Shown here one piece after another: positions 31,415 through 41,079 of a stretch of DNA of 41,354 nt (the stretch's first letter is position 1; the number at the start of each line of letters is the position of its first letter). This DNA is from Desulfobulbaceae bacterium (GTDB lineage: Bacteria; Desulfobacterota; Desulfobulbia; Desulfobulbales; Desulfocapsaceae). The stretch covers positions 1 through 41,354 of the forward strand of contig QKIH01000124.1 in the NCBI GenBank assembly GCA_003249645.1, given 5' to 3'. Below the pieces are notes generated by a model that was not told the origin of the DNA, searched no databases, and worked only from the letters and a program-made list of their open reading frames with translations. The position numbers and the translations under genes were made by a program.

Positions 31415-33775
31415 TTCACTACTCCCTTTTGTGTTATTGTGTTGTGAAGAAACATGGACAGCCTGATCGTTGTCCTCTGTAGTTTCAGTTTCGGAAAATC
31501 CTGCATGAACAGGTGTAAAAAAGCGCAGCCTGAGAGCGTTGGTAACCACACTGACCGAGCTGAAGCTCATAGCCGCCGCTGCAATCATCGGGCTGAGTGT
31601 CAGACCAAAAGCAGAGTAAAACACTCCTGCGGCGACAGGTATACCCACAGTATTATAGAAAAACGCCCAGAACAGGTTCTGTTTGATATTGCGCATTACC
31701 GCCCTGCTGAGCTGAATGGCAGAAACACCATCAAGCAGATCGCTGTGCATGAGCACGATATCTGCCGATTCAATGGCAATATCTGTTCCTGCACCGATGG
31801 CAATCCCCACATCAGCGCGGGCCAGGGCAGGAGCATCATTGATGCCGTCACCGATCATGGCAACCCTTTTTCCTTTTTCCTGAAGCAGGCGGATCTCTCG
31901 CTCCTTGTCCTGTGGAAGCACTTCAGCTACCACACGGCTTATCCCAGCCTGTTTTCGGATTGCCTCAGCAGTAGCAGCATTATCACCTGTCAGCATAATC
32001 ACATCGAGCCCCATGGACTCAAGTTCCTCTATTGCCTGACGGCTGCTTGGCTTGATGACATCAGCAACCGCCATGAGGCCAATCAGTTCCTGCCCACGCA
32101 GGCAGTACAAAGCTGTTTTCCCGGCTGCAGAAAGATCATCGGCTTGCTGCACAAGAGCATTGGTGACACCCGCGGCCTTAAGCATTGCTGCATTACCGAC
32201 TCCATATCGTTTTCCGTCTATTGTCCCGCCGATACCCTGTCCCGGAATCTGGGTGAAATCTTTTGTTTCAAGAAAGGCCAAGCCGCGCTTTTCCGCTTCC
32301 TTGACAATGGCTGTTCCCAATGGATGCTCTGAGAGCTTTTCAAGGGAGGCAATAATGGCCAGCAGAGAATTTTGGCCGTCTTTTTCCAAAGCAAGGATAT
32401 CGGTAACCACCGGTTTACCCTCGGTCACAGTGCCGGTTTTATCCAAGACAACAGTATCGACCTTTCCCGCAGTTTCAATTGCTGCAGCCGATTTCAGCAA
32501 AATGCCGTTTGCCGCCCCTCGTCCGGTACCGACCATGATGGCAGTCGGTGTTGCAAGCCCCAGCGCACAGGGGCAGGAAATAACCAGTACTGCAATGCCG
32601 ATTGACAGGGCAAACTCAAAGTCATAACCAAGCAGCATCCAGATAAGTGTCGCAATAATCGCAATAACGATAACCACTGGAACAAAAATTCCACTGATCT
32701 TATCAGCCAAACCTGCAATCGGCGCCTTCGAGGAGGTCGCCTCATCCACAAGCCTGACGATCTGCGCAAGAGTGGTGTCTTCACCAACACGGGTTGCACG
32801 CATGAGAAAATGGCCGGAAGTATTCACGGTTGCTCCGGTTACGCTGTCACCTTCTTTCTTTGCAAGAGGAAGGCTCTCACCTGTTATGGCAGATTCATCT
32901 AAAAATCCTTTGCCTTCAGTAACAACGCCGTCAACCGGCACACTTGCCCCAGCCTTGACCACCAGGATATCACCCGTTGCCACATCTTCAAGCGGAACAA
33001 CTTCTTCCACTCCGTTACGCAGAACAGTGGCCGTTTTCGGAGCAAGATCCATCAGTTTGGCAATAGCATCAGAAGTTCTGCCCTTTGCCCTGGCCTCAAA
33101 GAATTTCCCTAGAGTAATCAGGGTCAGGATCATCGCCGCAGAATCGAAGTAGAGATTTGCCGAGAAATGACTAACTGTCGCCAAATCCCCATGTCCAAGA
33201 GCAAAAGCCATTTTATAGATGGCATAAATGCCAAAGACAGCCGCTGCACCGGAACCGAGGGCAATAAGCGAGTCCATATTAGGTGCGCCGTGCAGCAGCG
33301 TTTTTAAACCAACCCTGAAAAATTTGAAATTAACGTATATGACCGGTACAACCAGCAGAAACTGGGTAAAAGAAAAGACCAGCCCATTTTGGGTTCCCTG
33401 CATAAAAGCTGGCAAAGGCAAGCCTATCATATCGCCCATCGCCAGATAGAACAGCGGAATGGTAAACAGCAAGGAAATAACCAGCCGCCGCTTCATCTCT
33501 GCAAGCTCGAGAACTGCAGGGTCTTGTTTGTCTGCTGCTGATACAGCTTTACCCCGCGCAGGCTTGGCTAGTGCCGCACCGTACCCGGAGTGTTCAACGG
33601 CAGCGATAATGTCAGAAACAGAGACATTGCGTTCGTCAAGCTTGACCGTCATACTGTTTTTCAGAAGGTTGACAGCAACCTCATCAACTCCGTCAAGAGC
33701 AGAAACCGCTTTGTCAACTCTGCGGGAACACGCTGAACAGGTCATACCGGAAATGGTGAAAATCTCTTTTTGCAT
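31202..33775 (-). CDS. copA: Cu(I)-exporting P1B-type ATPase with C-terminal CopZ-like domain
   Basis: An 857-residue membrane pump. An N-terminal heavy-metal domain has GMTCSAC. The core shows TGES in the actuator, CPC in TM6 ([11 protein letters not shown]), DKTGT, SEHPLG and [10 protein letters not shown]. Later helices carry FYNTVGIP and [14 protein letters not shown], the Tyr-Asn and Met-Ser pattern of Cu(I) pumps. After TM8 comes a polar His/Asp-rich linker and then a second heavy-metal domain (GMSCGHC) from residue 788, a place where CopA normally ends. An internal ATG with GGGAG could make that domain as free CopZ. A divergent HxlR gene lies upstream. Confidence 0.95.
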   Translation of the reverse strand: MQKEIFTISGMTCSACSRRVDKAVSALDGVDEVAVNLLKNSMTVKLDERNVSVSDIIAAVEHSGYGAALAKPARGKAVSAADKQDPAVLELAEMKRRLVISLLFTIPLFYLAMGDMIGLPLPAFMQGTQNGLVFSFTQFLLVVPVIYVNFKFFRVGLKTLLHGAPNMDSLIALGSGAAAVFGIYAIYKMAFALGHGDLATVSHFSANLYFDSAAMILTLITLGKFFEARAKGRTSDAIAKLMDLAPKTATVLRNGVEEVVPLEDVATGDILVVKAGASVPVDGVVTEGKGFLDESAITGESLPLAKKEGDSVTGATVNTSGHFLMRATRVGEDTTLAQIVRLVDEATSSKAPIAGLADKISGIFVPVVIVIAIIATLIWMLLGYDFEFALSIGIAVLVISCPCALGLATPTAIMVGTGRGAANGILLKSAAAIETAGKVDTVVLDKTGTVTEGKPVVTDILALEKDGQNSLLAIIASLEKLSEHPLGTAIVKEAEKRGLAFLETKDFTQIPGQGIGGTIDGKRYGVGNAAMLKAAGVTNALVQQADDLSAAGKTALYCLRGQELIGLMAVADVIKPSSRQAIEELESMGLDVIMLTGDNAATAEAIRKQAGISRVVAEVLPQDKEREIRLLQEKGKRVAMIGDGINDAPALARADVGIAIGAGTDIAIESADIVLMHSDLLDGVSAIQLSRAVMRNIKQNLFWAFFYNTVGIPVAAGVFYSAFGLTLSPMIAAAAMSFSSVSVVTNALRLRFFTPVHAGFSETETTEDNDQAVHVSSQHNNTKGSSEMKKTILNVEGMSCGHCSASVEKALGAVSGVKSVNVDLGAKTATVEADEAVAGASLEKAVTDAGYQVVGIQ

Positions 33776-33853
33776 CTTGCACCTCTATGCTTTATTCTAT
33801 CACTTAGAGCAATAATAACTATAAAGATCATATACGCAAGAATGCACCTTTAT

Positions 33854-33866
33854 GGTACATAGTACC
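33854..33866. promoter_or_regulatory. Palindromic operator between copA and hxlR-type gene
   Basis: GGTACATAGTACC is a perfect inverted repeat (arms GGTAC/GTACC around ATA) 13 bases before the HxlR-family ATG. HxlR/YodB proteins bind short palindromes of the GTAC or TACT type, so it is a likely autoregulatory site that may also affect the divergent copA. Confidence 0.5.
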
Positions 33867-33879
33867 CAAAAAGATACTG

Positions 33880-34293
33880 ATGAAGAGCGCAAAAAAGCAG
33901 TTACCATCCTGTTGTATTCAGAACGACTTACTACCGAACGGTGTAACCCACTGCCCTGTCGAGGCAACCATCAACCTCATTGGAGGTAAGTATAAATCAC
34001 TCATATTGTGGAACCTTATTTCAGGAACTCTGCGATTTTCAGATCTGCGCCGCGAGGTTCCCGGCGCCACCCCGAAAATGCTGACACAACAGCTTCGGCA
34101 ACTCGAAACTGACGGGCTGATCAAGCGCAAGGTTTATCCGGTAGTTCCGCCAAAAGTGGAATATTCTCTGACGGAGTTCGGCAAAAGTATTAAACCGGTA
34201 TTGGAATCGATGTACAGCTGGGGAACCGGATACCTCCAGGACCAGGGACTGAAAGTAAACTGTTCAATGAAACCGTTTGAGCAGCTTGACTGA
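33880..34293 (+). CDS. HxlR family transcriptional regulator
   Basis: A 137-residue winged-helix regulator. The family core is clear: HCPVEATINLIGGKYKSLIL at residues 24-43 including the conserved Cys, LRFSDLRREVPGATPKMLTQ, LRQLETDGLIKRKVYP and VEYSLTEFGKSI. HxlR proteins respond to electrophiles, aldehydes or redox change through such a Cys. The N-terminal extension has two additional Cys (CC at 11-12). It is divergent from copA, separated by 104 bases containing a perfect palindrome, so regulation of the copper pump is possible but not established for this family. Confidence 0.92.
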   Translation: MKSAKKQLPSCCIQNDLLPNGVTHCPVEATINLIGGKYKSLILWNLISGTLRFSDLRREVPGATPKMLTQQLRQLETDGLIKRKVYPVVPPKVEYSLTEFGKSIKPVLESMYSWGTGYLQDQGLKVNCSMKPFEQLD

Positions 34294-34394
34294 AACGCTC
34301 GAGACAATTTTTCAGTGTGCCCGTTGGCAGAAAAAACAAACTGCCCTGCAGACCGGCAGCTTCTGGCAACAGCAACTTTCAGCAAAAAGGTACT

Positions 34395-35831
34395 TCACTT
34401 CATTAGACCCCCAATGAGTGCGCCCAGTTTTTCGATGCCCCGTTCCATCTCTTCTGTAACTGGGGAGCCGCAGCTTATCCGGATACAATTGGTAAACAAA
34501 TTATGATTGCCGCTGAAAACAGGCCCCGGCACCAGACCGATCTTATTATTTAAGGCCACAGAAAAGAGTTCCATAGCATCAACCGATTGCGGTAATTCCA
34601 CCCAGAGAAAATAGCCGCCTCCAGGACGGCTGATTTTTGTCTGTTCGGGCAGATAACGGACAAGCAGCTCTTTTATACTGTAGCTCTGTCTTGCAATACG
34701 CTTTCTGAAATTTCTGATATGATAATTATATCCTCCGGTTGCGAGAAACTCTGCCATCGCCTGCTGGAGAATTGCCGGTCCGCCAAGACTCTCCGCAAAT
34801 TTCAGTTCAGCACAGCGCTTGTGATATTTCCCTCCCGAGAGCCATCCGATCCGCACACCGGGACTGACAGTTTTTGAAAATGAAGAACAATAGATCACCG
34901 ACCCGCTTTTATCAAGCTGCTTGAGCGGCGGAAATATACTGTTATCGTATGAGCACTCTCCATAGATATCATCTTCGATCAAGGTCATACTGTATTTGCT
35001 GCACAGCTCAAGCAGCCGCTTTTTTTTCTCAAGCGGCATAACCGAACCAAGAGGGTTCTGGTAGTTGGGTGAGCAAATACAGGCTTTAATTTCGGTGCCT
35101 TTCAACACAAGCTCTAAAACCGATACCTGCATGCCATCAACCGGCGAAGCAGGAATCTCGATAACATTACGTCCATATTGTTCAAGAATGGTAAGCAAAC
35201 CAAAAAAACCGGGGCTCTCAACAGCAACAGTATCACCCTTTTCGGTACAGCCACGGACAGCTAAGGCAAGAGCCTCGGTACAGCCGTTTGTAATCAAGAT
35301 GTTATCAGCTGCAACCGCTGCGCCACGGGAGAGCATCAACTGAGCAATCTGACGGCGCAGAACCGGCATCCCGTCAGGCGGAGTATACTGCCGCAGCAGG
35401 CGGGATGAAGAATTCGCCAGGGTCGCCAGTATACGTTTGAATTTACCTAAGGGCAGAAGTTGTTCATCAGGAATCGCAGCCCCAAGCGGCACTATCGAAG
35501 AATCGTTGCTGATCGCAATAATCTTGCCGGTATAGCTGCTGGGCATTGAAGGCTGAACAGCCAATCTGTGCCTATATTTTTCTGGAGTCGGCACCCTGCT
35601 TGCCCCGGCTGGCAAGACAAAAAATCCGGACTTTTCAATCGCCTGGATATGATTAGTCACTTCGAGTTCCTGATAGGCCTGCATAACAACCGACAAGGCA
35701 CAGCTGAACTGGGATGCAGTTTTTCTCAATGAAGGAAGTTTATCCCCGCCCCCAATTCTCCCCTCTCTGATCGCATTCCTGTAATGGGCTACAATCTGCT
35801 CATATTTGTATCGTGTCGATTGCGGTTCCAT
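34395..35831 (-). CDS. MocR-type regulator (GntR winged helix plus aminotransferase domain)
   Basis: A 478-residue PLP-dependent regulator. The N-terminal winged helix (about 1-75) contains GGGDKLPSLRKTASQFSCAL and QAYQELE. The remaining part is a class I aminotransferase fold: ITNGCTEALALAVRG, YQNPLGSVM, LIEDDIYGECSY and YCSSFSKTVSPGVRIGWLSG, whose Lys is the PLP-binding residue. Such proteins control transport or synthesis genes in response to an amine or PLP. It is divergent from a LysE/RhtB exporter gene, with exact direct repeats between them, and is thus the probable regulator of that exporter. Confidence 0.94.
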   Translation of the reverse strand: MEPQSTRYKYEQIVAHYRNAIREGRIGGGDKLPSLRKTASQFSCALSVVMQAYQELEVTNHIQAIEKSGFFVLPAGASRVPTPEKYRHRLAVQPSMPSSYTGKIIAISNDSSIVPLGAAIPDEQLLPLGKFKRILATLANSSSRLLRQYTPPDGMPVLRRQIAQLMLSRGAAVAADNILITNGCTEALALAVRGCTEKGDTVAVESPGFFGLLTILEQYGRNVIEIPASPVDGMQVSVLELVLKGTEIKACICSPNYQNPLGSVMPLEKKKRLLELCSKYSMTLIEDDIYGECSYDNSIFPPLKQLDKSGSVIYCSSFSKTVSPGVRIGWLSGGKYHKRCAELKFAESLGGPAILQQAMAEFLATGGYNYHIRNFRKRIARQSYSIKELLVRYLPEQTKISRPGGGYFLWVELPQSVDAMELFSVALNNKIGLVPGPVFSGNHNLFTNCIRISCGSPVTEEMERGIEKLGALIGGLMK

Positions 35832-35844
35832 ATCATTATATCAA

Positions 35845-35885
35845 ATCTGTTATGTATAAAAATATTAATTTCTGTATCTGTTATG
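35845..35885. promoter_or_regulatory. Direct repeats ATCTGTTATG, probable MocR operator
   Basis: The ten-base sequence ATCTGTTATG occurs twice (35845-35854 and 35876-35885), start to start 31 bases, three helical turns. MocR proteins such as GabR and PdxR bind paired direct repeats at comparable distances. The repeats lie between the divergent MocR-type and LysE genes. Confidence 0.65.
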
Positions 35886-35977
35886 GTTACTCCGAAAGGC
35901 ATATTCTGTCAATCACTGATAATGAGCACTGCAGCATGCCTGTGGTGAGTAACACAAAAGATTTGAAGGAGAATACG

Positions 35978-36571
35978 ATGAATGAGATGATACTGCCGAT
36001 TGGTTTATTTGCCCTCTCCATGTGCATCACCCCCGGGCCGAACAATATGATGCTCACCGCATCGGGTGCAAATTTTGGTTTCAGACGCACCATTCCCCAT
36101 ATTTTAGGGATCGAGATAGGTCTTCTGGCGATGATTGCTCTGAGCGGAATCGGACTCGGAATTCTTTTTCGCAGTTTTCCTCTTTTTCACCAGGTATTGA
36201 AATACGCATCGATACTTTACCTACTCTATCTCTCTGTCCGCATCGCCTTGTCACAGAAGGCTGACAGTGATGATCAAAAGGGTTCTCGACCTTTAAACAT
36301 ATTTCAGGCGGCTGCCTTTCAGATCGTCAATCCGAAAGTTCTGGTCATGGCAACCACTTCCATATCAACCTTTTCCATTTCAGGCAGCGGTTATACTCTT
36401 TCCGTTGTGATGATTATCGCTGTTTTCGGGCTGGTCTGCATCCCTGCCATTTCTGTCTGGGCAGGTTTTGGTACCATGATCGGAAAAAGATTAAACAGCA
36501 GAACATCTTTTAGAATATTCAATATGGTGATGGGCACCCTGACCGCGAGTTCGGTTCTTTTTATGGTGTAA
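35978..36571 (+). CDS. LysE/RhtB family amino-acid exporter
   Basis: A 197-residue inner-membrane protein with about six transmembrane segments. MCITPGPNNMMLTASGANFG near residue 16 is the family signature, and QIVNPKVLVMATT the second conserved segment. A 55-codon longer frame is open back to 35813, but AAGGAG seven bases upstream and the family start MNEMILPIGLFALSM select 35978. The exported compound is likely an amino acid or derivative, regulated by the divergent MocR-type protein. Confidence 0.93.
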   Translation: MNEMILPIGLFALSMCITPGPNNMMLTASGANFGFRRTIPHILGIEIGLLAMIALSGIGLGILFRSFPLFHQVLKYASILYLLYLSVRIALSQKADSDDQKGSRPLNIFQAAAFQIVNPKVLVMATTSISTFSISGSGYTLSVVMIIAVFGLVCIPAISVWAGFGTMIGKRLNSRTSFRIFNMVMGTLTASSVLFMV

Positions 36572-36588
36572 CAAATGATGAAAACCTG

Positions 36589-36636
36589 CAACCGCAGTAT
36601 CCGTTCAGAACAAAAGTATCCACGGGGCTGCGGTTG
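36589..36636. terminator. Inverted repeat after the LysE gene
   Basis: CAACCGCAG (36589) and CTGCGGTTG (36628) pair perfectly over nine bases around a 30-base loop. A pyrimidine-rich stretch follows (TCACTCCTTTC). It lies between the exporter gene and the convergent sensor kinase gene and may help to end transcription; no long T-run is present. Confidence 0.4.
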
Positions 36637-36711
36637 TCACTCCTTTCAATGCTCAGAATATTCTCCTCCCCCTATTCTTCAAAGCGGTGTGGACAAGTTA
36701 TGCAACGTCTT

Positions 36712-38946
36712 CTAATTGTGCTTATTTACTGCTAAAGCTTTGCGAACAAGCATAAGAAGTTCACTTGCAAGAAAGGGCTTTTGAATAAAGTTTTCATTTG
36801 CCTTATCAAAATGGAATTTTTTCAGGACATCATGGCCGTGGCCCGACATATAAACATGTTTTACTCCCGGCAGAAGGGCCTCTATTTTCAATACCATTTC
36901 TACCCCGTTCATTCCCGGCATAATGATGTCGGTCAGAACAAGAGCAATTGCATCTCGATTATTTTCTGCAACCAGAAGAGCCTCTACCGGATTGTTTGCG
37001 GCTAATACAGTGTAATCTTCATTGGTCAGACTTCTTGTAATGAGCGAAAGCATTGACGGATCATCTTCTACCACCAGAATACCGCCCTGCGGTATTTCAA
37101 CCCCGGCTCGTGGCGGAGCAAGCTCTGCCAGGACTTCTGTTTCAAGACATCGAGGCAGGTATATGTCAAACGTTGTTCCCTTATTCGGCTCACTGGTTAC
37201 ATCAATCACACCATTGTTCTGTTTTACAATTCCATAGACTGTAGACAGACCGAGTCCAGTGCCTCTGGCAAAATCTTTTGTGGTAAAAAATGGGTCGAAG
37301 ACTTTCTCCATCACTCCGGCATCCATGCCGCAACCGCTGTCCGTAACCGTAAGTTTCACATACTTTCCCTTCACTGCCTCGCTGGTTGTCAGTTTAAGCG
37401 TCTCAGTGACACTGACATTGCTTGTTGCAAGCAGGATGGTTCCGTGACCATCTATAGCGTCTCTGGCATTGACACAGAGGTTGACCATTATCTGATCCAG
37501 CTGTGAAGGGTCGATTTTGACCTGCCACAAGTCCTTGCCCGGTTCCCATTTAATATGTACATCTTCACCGATCAGCCTGTTCAGCATGCGAATCATGTTG
37601 CCGATCAGATTGTTCATATTAATAAGTTCAGGAGCCCGCTTCTGTTCCCGGGCATAAGTGAGCAGCTGACGTGTCAATTCGGTGGAACGTGTTGAAGCTT
37701 CTAAAATTTCATGTAAATCCTCACGCAGCGGGCTGTCTTCCGGCAGCTGTTCAAGAATGAGCTCGGTGTGCCCTAAAATCACACTGAGCATATTATTAAA
37801 ATCGTGCGAGATACCGCCGGCAAGCCGCCCTATTGCTTCAAATTTCTGCATCCGTGACAATTCGTTCTGCAGTGAAATCCGTTCTTCCTCATTCCGCTTT
37901 CTTGCGGTTATATCGTGTGCCACACCAAGGACACCGACAATATCACCGTCTTCTGTATACATAGGGGTTTTGGTCGTTTCAAGAAGCGTTTTTTCAATAT
38001 CACCGCTGAAATGAACCCACTCTTCATTACTGAGCGGAACACCCTTATCCATGGCAAGCTTATCATGGGCCCGAAACCAGTCAGACAGCTCCTTATCAAA
38101 CAGGTCATAATCAGTCCGGCCGATGATTTCATTGACACTTTTTCCGACAAAACGTTCGAAGGCCTTATTACAGGTGAGATATGTTCCGTTGATATCTTTT
38201 AACCAGACAAGATCAGGGATAGTTCTTAAAAGCGCTTTAAAACCAGTCTCACTCTCCTGAAGAGCTTTATAGCGATAATCAAGTTCATTGATTATCTCGA
38301 CAATCGAACTTCGTAAGACCTCAAGTTCACCGCGGAATTTAACCTTACTGAGCATTATCCGGTCCACATTTCCTGTTCTCGTTGAAATGATAAAGTCCTT
38401 CAGGGTCATCAGCGGAGAAATCATCATCTTCTTCAACATGAAATACAGGGTTACAATGAGGAAGAGATCAAGCAGTAAAATAGAGATCACGAATATCTTG
38501 AAAAAAATGAACAGCTGAGCAGAGAGCTGCCTGCTTGTCGCATAAAGCTCGACATGCCCCAGAACAATATCATCCCTGACAATCTGTCCATCAAGCTTAA
38601 TTTCCTGATCAAGCTTATCTTTGGAAATGTTTTCTGTTACCTGGTCATCTGTATTACGCCCGACAACCAGCAGCAATTCATCTGAAGAAGCTACAATACC
38701 GGTTATACGGGGGTCACGCATTGAAGCATAGAGAACCGTTTTAACCTGATCAATATCGTAATTTCTGAAACCGCCACCAAGTGATATCTGCAGTTTCATC
38801 AATTCAACTTCAAGCTCACGATGCAGTTTGGCAAGTTCTGCTTCTCTGTATTTATATCCGACAATCCCACCGAAAACTGACAGCAGAACAGTGATGATGA
38901 ATATCAGGCAAGCGATGATATGAATGGATAAAGGTATCTTTTTCAT
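36712..38946 (-). CDS. Hybrid sensor histidine kinase (PAS, HisKA, HATPase, REC)
   Basis: A 744-residue membrane sensor. Two transmembrane helices (about 8-30 and 146-170) flank a periplasmic sensing domain of some 115 residues without known motif. A HAMP-like/coil linker follows, then a PAS domain (about 236-350) with IPDLVWLKDINGTYLTCNKA. The dimerisation domain has GGISHDFNN with phospho-acceptor His381, and the ATPase domain has VNARDAI, DSGCGM and GTGLGLSTVYGI. The C-terminal receiver (about 620-744) contains VVEDDPSML, LTDIIMPGMNG and the K in IQKPF. No cognate response regulator with an output domain is near. Its signal is unknown. Confidence 0.94.
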   Translation of the reverse strand: MKKIPLSIHIIACLIFIITVLLSVFGGIVGYKYREAELAKLHRELEVELMKLQISLGGGFRNYDIDQVKTVLYASMRDPRITGIVASSDELLLVVGRNTDDQVTENISKDKLDQEIKLDGQIVRDDIVLGHVELYATSRQLSAQLFIFFKIFVISILLLDLFLIVTLYFMLKKMMISPLMTLKDFIISTRTGNVDRIMLSKVKFRGELEVLRSSIVEIINELDYRYKALQESETGFKALLRTIPDLVWLKDINGTYLTCNKAFERFVGKSVNEIIGRTDYDLFDKELSDWFRAHDKLAMDKGVPLSNEEWVHFSGDIEKTLLETTKTPMYTEDGDIVGVLGVAHDITARKRNEEERISLQNELSRMQKFEAIGRLAGGISHDFNNMLSVILGHTELILEQLPEDSPLREDLHEILEASTRSTELTRQLLTYAREQKRAPELINMNNLIGNMIRMLNRLIGEDVHIKWEPGKDLWQVKIDPSQLDQIMVNLCVNARDAIDGHGTILLATSNVSVTETLKLTTSEAVKGKYVKLTVTDSGCGMDAGVMEKVFDPFFTTKDFARGTGLGLSTVYGIVKQNNGVIDVTSEPNKGTTFDIYLPRCLETEVLAELAPPRAGVEIPQGGILVVEDDPSMLSLITRSLTNEDYTVLAANNPVEALLVAENNRDAIALVLTDIIMPGMNGVEMVLKIEALLPGVKHVYMSGHGHDVLKKFHFDKANENFIQKPFLASELLMLVRKALAVNKHN

Positions 38947-39420
38947 CGGCTGCCTGCAGATGACTGGAAAATGGGGTTAGGAATGCAGCTGCATCGCAAC
39001 ATGTTCTTTTTATCAGCAAGAACCTTCATAAGGAATAACCGTCTGCCAATGCCCCGCCGATACTAAGACATCAGACTTAATAGTTTTTAAAATCTCCGTT
39101 CCCACAGAGAAAAGAGAACACAAATCAGAAACAACCTGTGTAGTTTCTTCATTTAAGCCCCGTAAATGTGATGTTATTTAATTATACAGAAGGCTCAGAA
39201 AAAGTGAAGTTCATGAACTTTTTTTTTGGATTGTTGCGTTTTTATGATGTGCAAGCTTATGGACGAAGCCTTTTTCTATCGTTTGAGAGTCATCTTCTGC
39301 CGATATTGTTCAGCATATTTTCTCCAACTGTCGGCATCGGGAAAATCACGGGGACGATCATCCCGCCCGGATCGTCGAAGCAAAATCGGCCGAATATCCT
39401 CCCAATGCCAGCAGATACAG
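38947..39420. other. Intergenic region between sensor kinase and antiporter
   Basis: The 474 bases hold no clear gene. AAGTTCATGAACTT (39207-39220) is a perfect 14-base palindrome followed on the plus strand by TTTTTTT, a weak terminator-like element. On the minus strand, bases 39279-39420 continue an open frame reading WEDIRPILLRRSGRDDRPRD and on to KMTLKR, protein-like in composition but without its own start, as described in the findings. The rest is AT-rich. Confidence 0.4.
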
Positions 39421-40668
39421 TTAGTCAGTAATTGGCGAATACTTACGCCTTGCCAGCCGTCCCAAGGACATGCCCTGCACGCCGATCGAGAAAATAACCA
39501 CAACATAGGTAGCCGCAAGCAGCGTATTGCGTTCGGGAATTGCCGGTAATGAGAGGGCAAGAGCAACAGAGATGCCACCGCGAATACCGCCCCAGGTCAG
39601 CATTGAGATTACACCTTGCGAAAATGGACGAAACGGACGCATAAGTGAGATCAGCGTGCCAACAGTTGCAAAACGGGAGAAAAGTGCAACCATGACAGCT
39701 CCGAGACCGGCAAATACCAGATTCCAGTTCATGCTGATAATCAGAATTTCAAGACCGATAAGGAGGAAAAGGATTGCATTCAACACCTCATCGATGAGCT
39801 CCCAAAAGTCATCGAGCCGCTCCCTTGTATGGTCTGACATGGCAAAGGATCGGCCGTGGTTGCCGATGAGCAGGCCTGCGACAACAGTTGCTATGGGGCC
39901 GCTCAAATGAAGATAGTCGGCCACCGCATAACTGCCCATGGCCAGCGCCAAGGTAATAATAGCTTCGACCTGGTAATTATTTACCATTTTGAGCATCCGA
40001 TAAGCAAGATATCCCAACGCGAATCCAAGCACTATTCCACCGCCTGCTTCCTTGGCAAAAAGAGATATCACCGAGGTCACGGTGACTCCTTCGGCGCCTG
40101 TTGCAAGTTCGAACAGTATCAAAAAGACAACAACTCCGACGCCATCGTTGAAGAGCGATTCTCCGGCAATTTTCGTCTCAAGACTTTTCGGTACACCCAC
40201 TGTTTTTAAAATGCCGAGAACCGCCACAGGATCCGTAGGTGAAATCAACGCACCAAAGAGCAGGCAATAGATAAAAGGCACAGACAGCCCAAGAAGCAAA
40301 AAGAGATAAAAGCTCAAGGTGCCGATCAGAAAAGTTGAAAAAATTACTCCCAAAGTGGCAAGCACCAGAATTGCCCATTTTTGAGACAAAAGGTCATCCA
40401 CTTTTAAATGCATAGCTCCGGCAAAAAGCAGAAAGGCCAGCATGCCGTGCATTAATGTCTCATTAAAATCTATGGAACTGAGCATATAGGCGACATGTTC
40501 CTGGCCGATATCAACGCCAAGCCAGCTGCCGGTAACAAGAACCAGCGAACAGAGAAGGGAGATAAACATGATACCGATGGTGGTCGGCATGTGCAGATAA
40601 CGATAGTTCAGATAGCTGAATAAAGCAGTCAGCGCCATAAGAATGGCTGTAAGTTCAAAGAGATGCAT
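39421..40668 (-). CDS. CPA1 family Na+/H+ antiporter (NhaP-type)
   Basis: A 415-residue inner-membrane protein with about twelve transmembrane segments. The CPA1 signature is present: GALISPTDPVAVLGILK, ESLFNDGVGVVVFLILFE with the ND pair that carries protons and sodium, and LTWGGIRGGISVALALSLP near the C-terminus. FLLIGLEIL is the usual late helix. It has no long cytoplasmic C-terminal domain. It exchanges sodium for protons in pH and salt homeostasis, fitting a marine or brackish anaerobe. The ATG has no strong ribosome site. It follows the small lipoprotein gene on the same strand. Confidence 0.94.
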   Translation of the reverse strand: MHLFELTAILMALTALFSYLNYRYLHMPTTIGIMFISLLCSLVLVTGSWLGVDIGQEHVAYMLSSIDFNETLMHGMLAFLLFAGAMHLKVDDLLSQKWAILVLATLGVIFSTFLIGTLSFYLFLLLGLSVPFIYCLLFGALISPTDPVAVLGILKTVGVPKSLETKIAGESLFNDGVGVVVFLILFELATGAEGVTVTSVISLFAKEAGGGIVLGFALGYLAYRMLKMVNNYQVEAIITLALAMGSYAVADYLHLSGPIATVVAGLLIGNHGRSFAMSDHTRERLDDFWELIDEVLNAILFLLIGLEILIISMNWNLVFAGLGAVMVALFSRFATVGTLISLMRPFRPFSQGVISMLTWGGIRGGISVALALSLPAIPERNTLLAATYVVVIFSIGVQGMSLGRLARRKYSPITD

Positions 40669-40770
40669 ATCTATTATTTCTTTTACATTTCCAGTCGTTG
40701 TTCCTGGATATTCCCAGCCTGTCGGCTGGAAAACGACCTCTACGCGTCAGGCAATTACATATACCCTCAG

Positions 40771-40986
40771 TTATTGCTCAGTCTGCTCTTCTTTTTCAGC
40801 ATAATGTTTATCGACAACGGCCTGAACATCACTTGCCTTGTCCATGGGGGCCTTGATTGCATCAGCGGCGTCATGTCCAATTTGCTCTTGCTTTTCTTCA
40901 ACACTGCTTTTCTCATCAGAATCAGAACACGATATGACAAGACTCAAAAAAATGAGCTGTAATACAAGGAAAACACATTTTTTCAT
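40771..40986 (-). CDS. Small lipoprotein (71 aa)
   Basis: A 71-residue protein with a signal sequence (MKKCVFLVLQLIFLSLVISC) whose lipobox LVISC marks Cys20 as the lipidation site. The mature part of some 50 residues is highly charged and helical, with GHDAADAIKAPMDKASDVQA. It is likely anchored on the periplasmic face of the outer or inner membrane. The family is not one I can name. The ATG at 40986 has GGAGGTACTATC before it, whereas the longer frame to 41028 has nothing. A nested hairpin (40693-40736) lies between it and the antiporter gene. Confidence 0.8.
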   Translation of the reverse strand: MKKCVFLVLQLIFLSLVISCSDSDEKSSVEEKQEQIGHDAADAIKAPMDKASDVQAVVDKHYAEKEEQTEQ

Positions 40987-41079
40987 GATAGTACCTCCAC
41001 ACACTCTATCCACTCTGATTAAAATCACCTGGTCAGATCGTTATTCCAACCATGATATTCTCTTGCTGCAGACAACCAA

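Noticed and set aside
35813-35977. Longer N-terminus for the LysE exporter
   Set aside because: It crosses the MocR operator repeats and overlaps the divergent gene start; the ATG at 35978 has AAGGAG and the family start.
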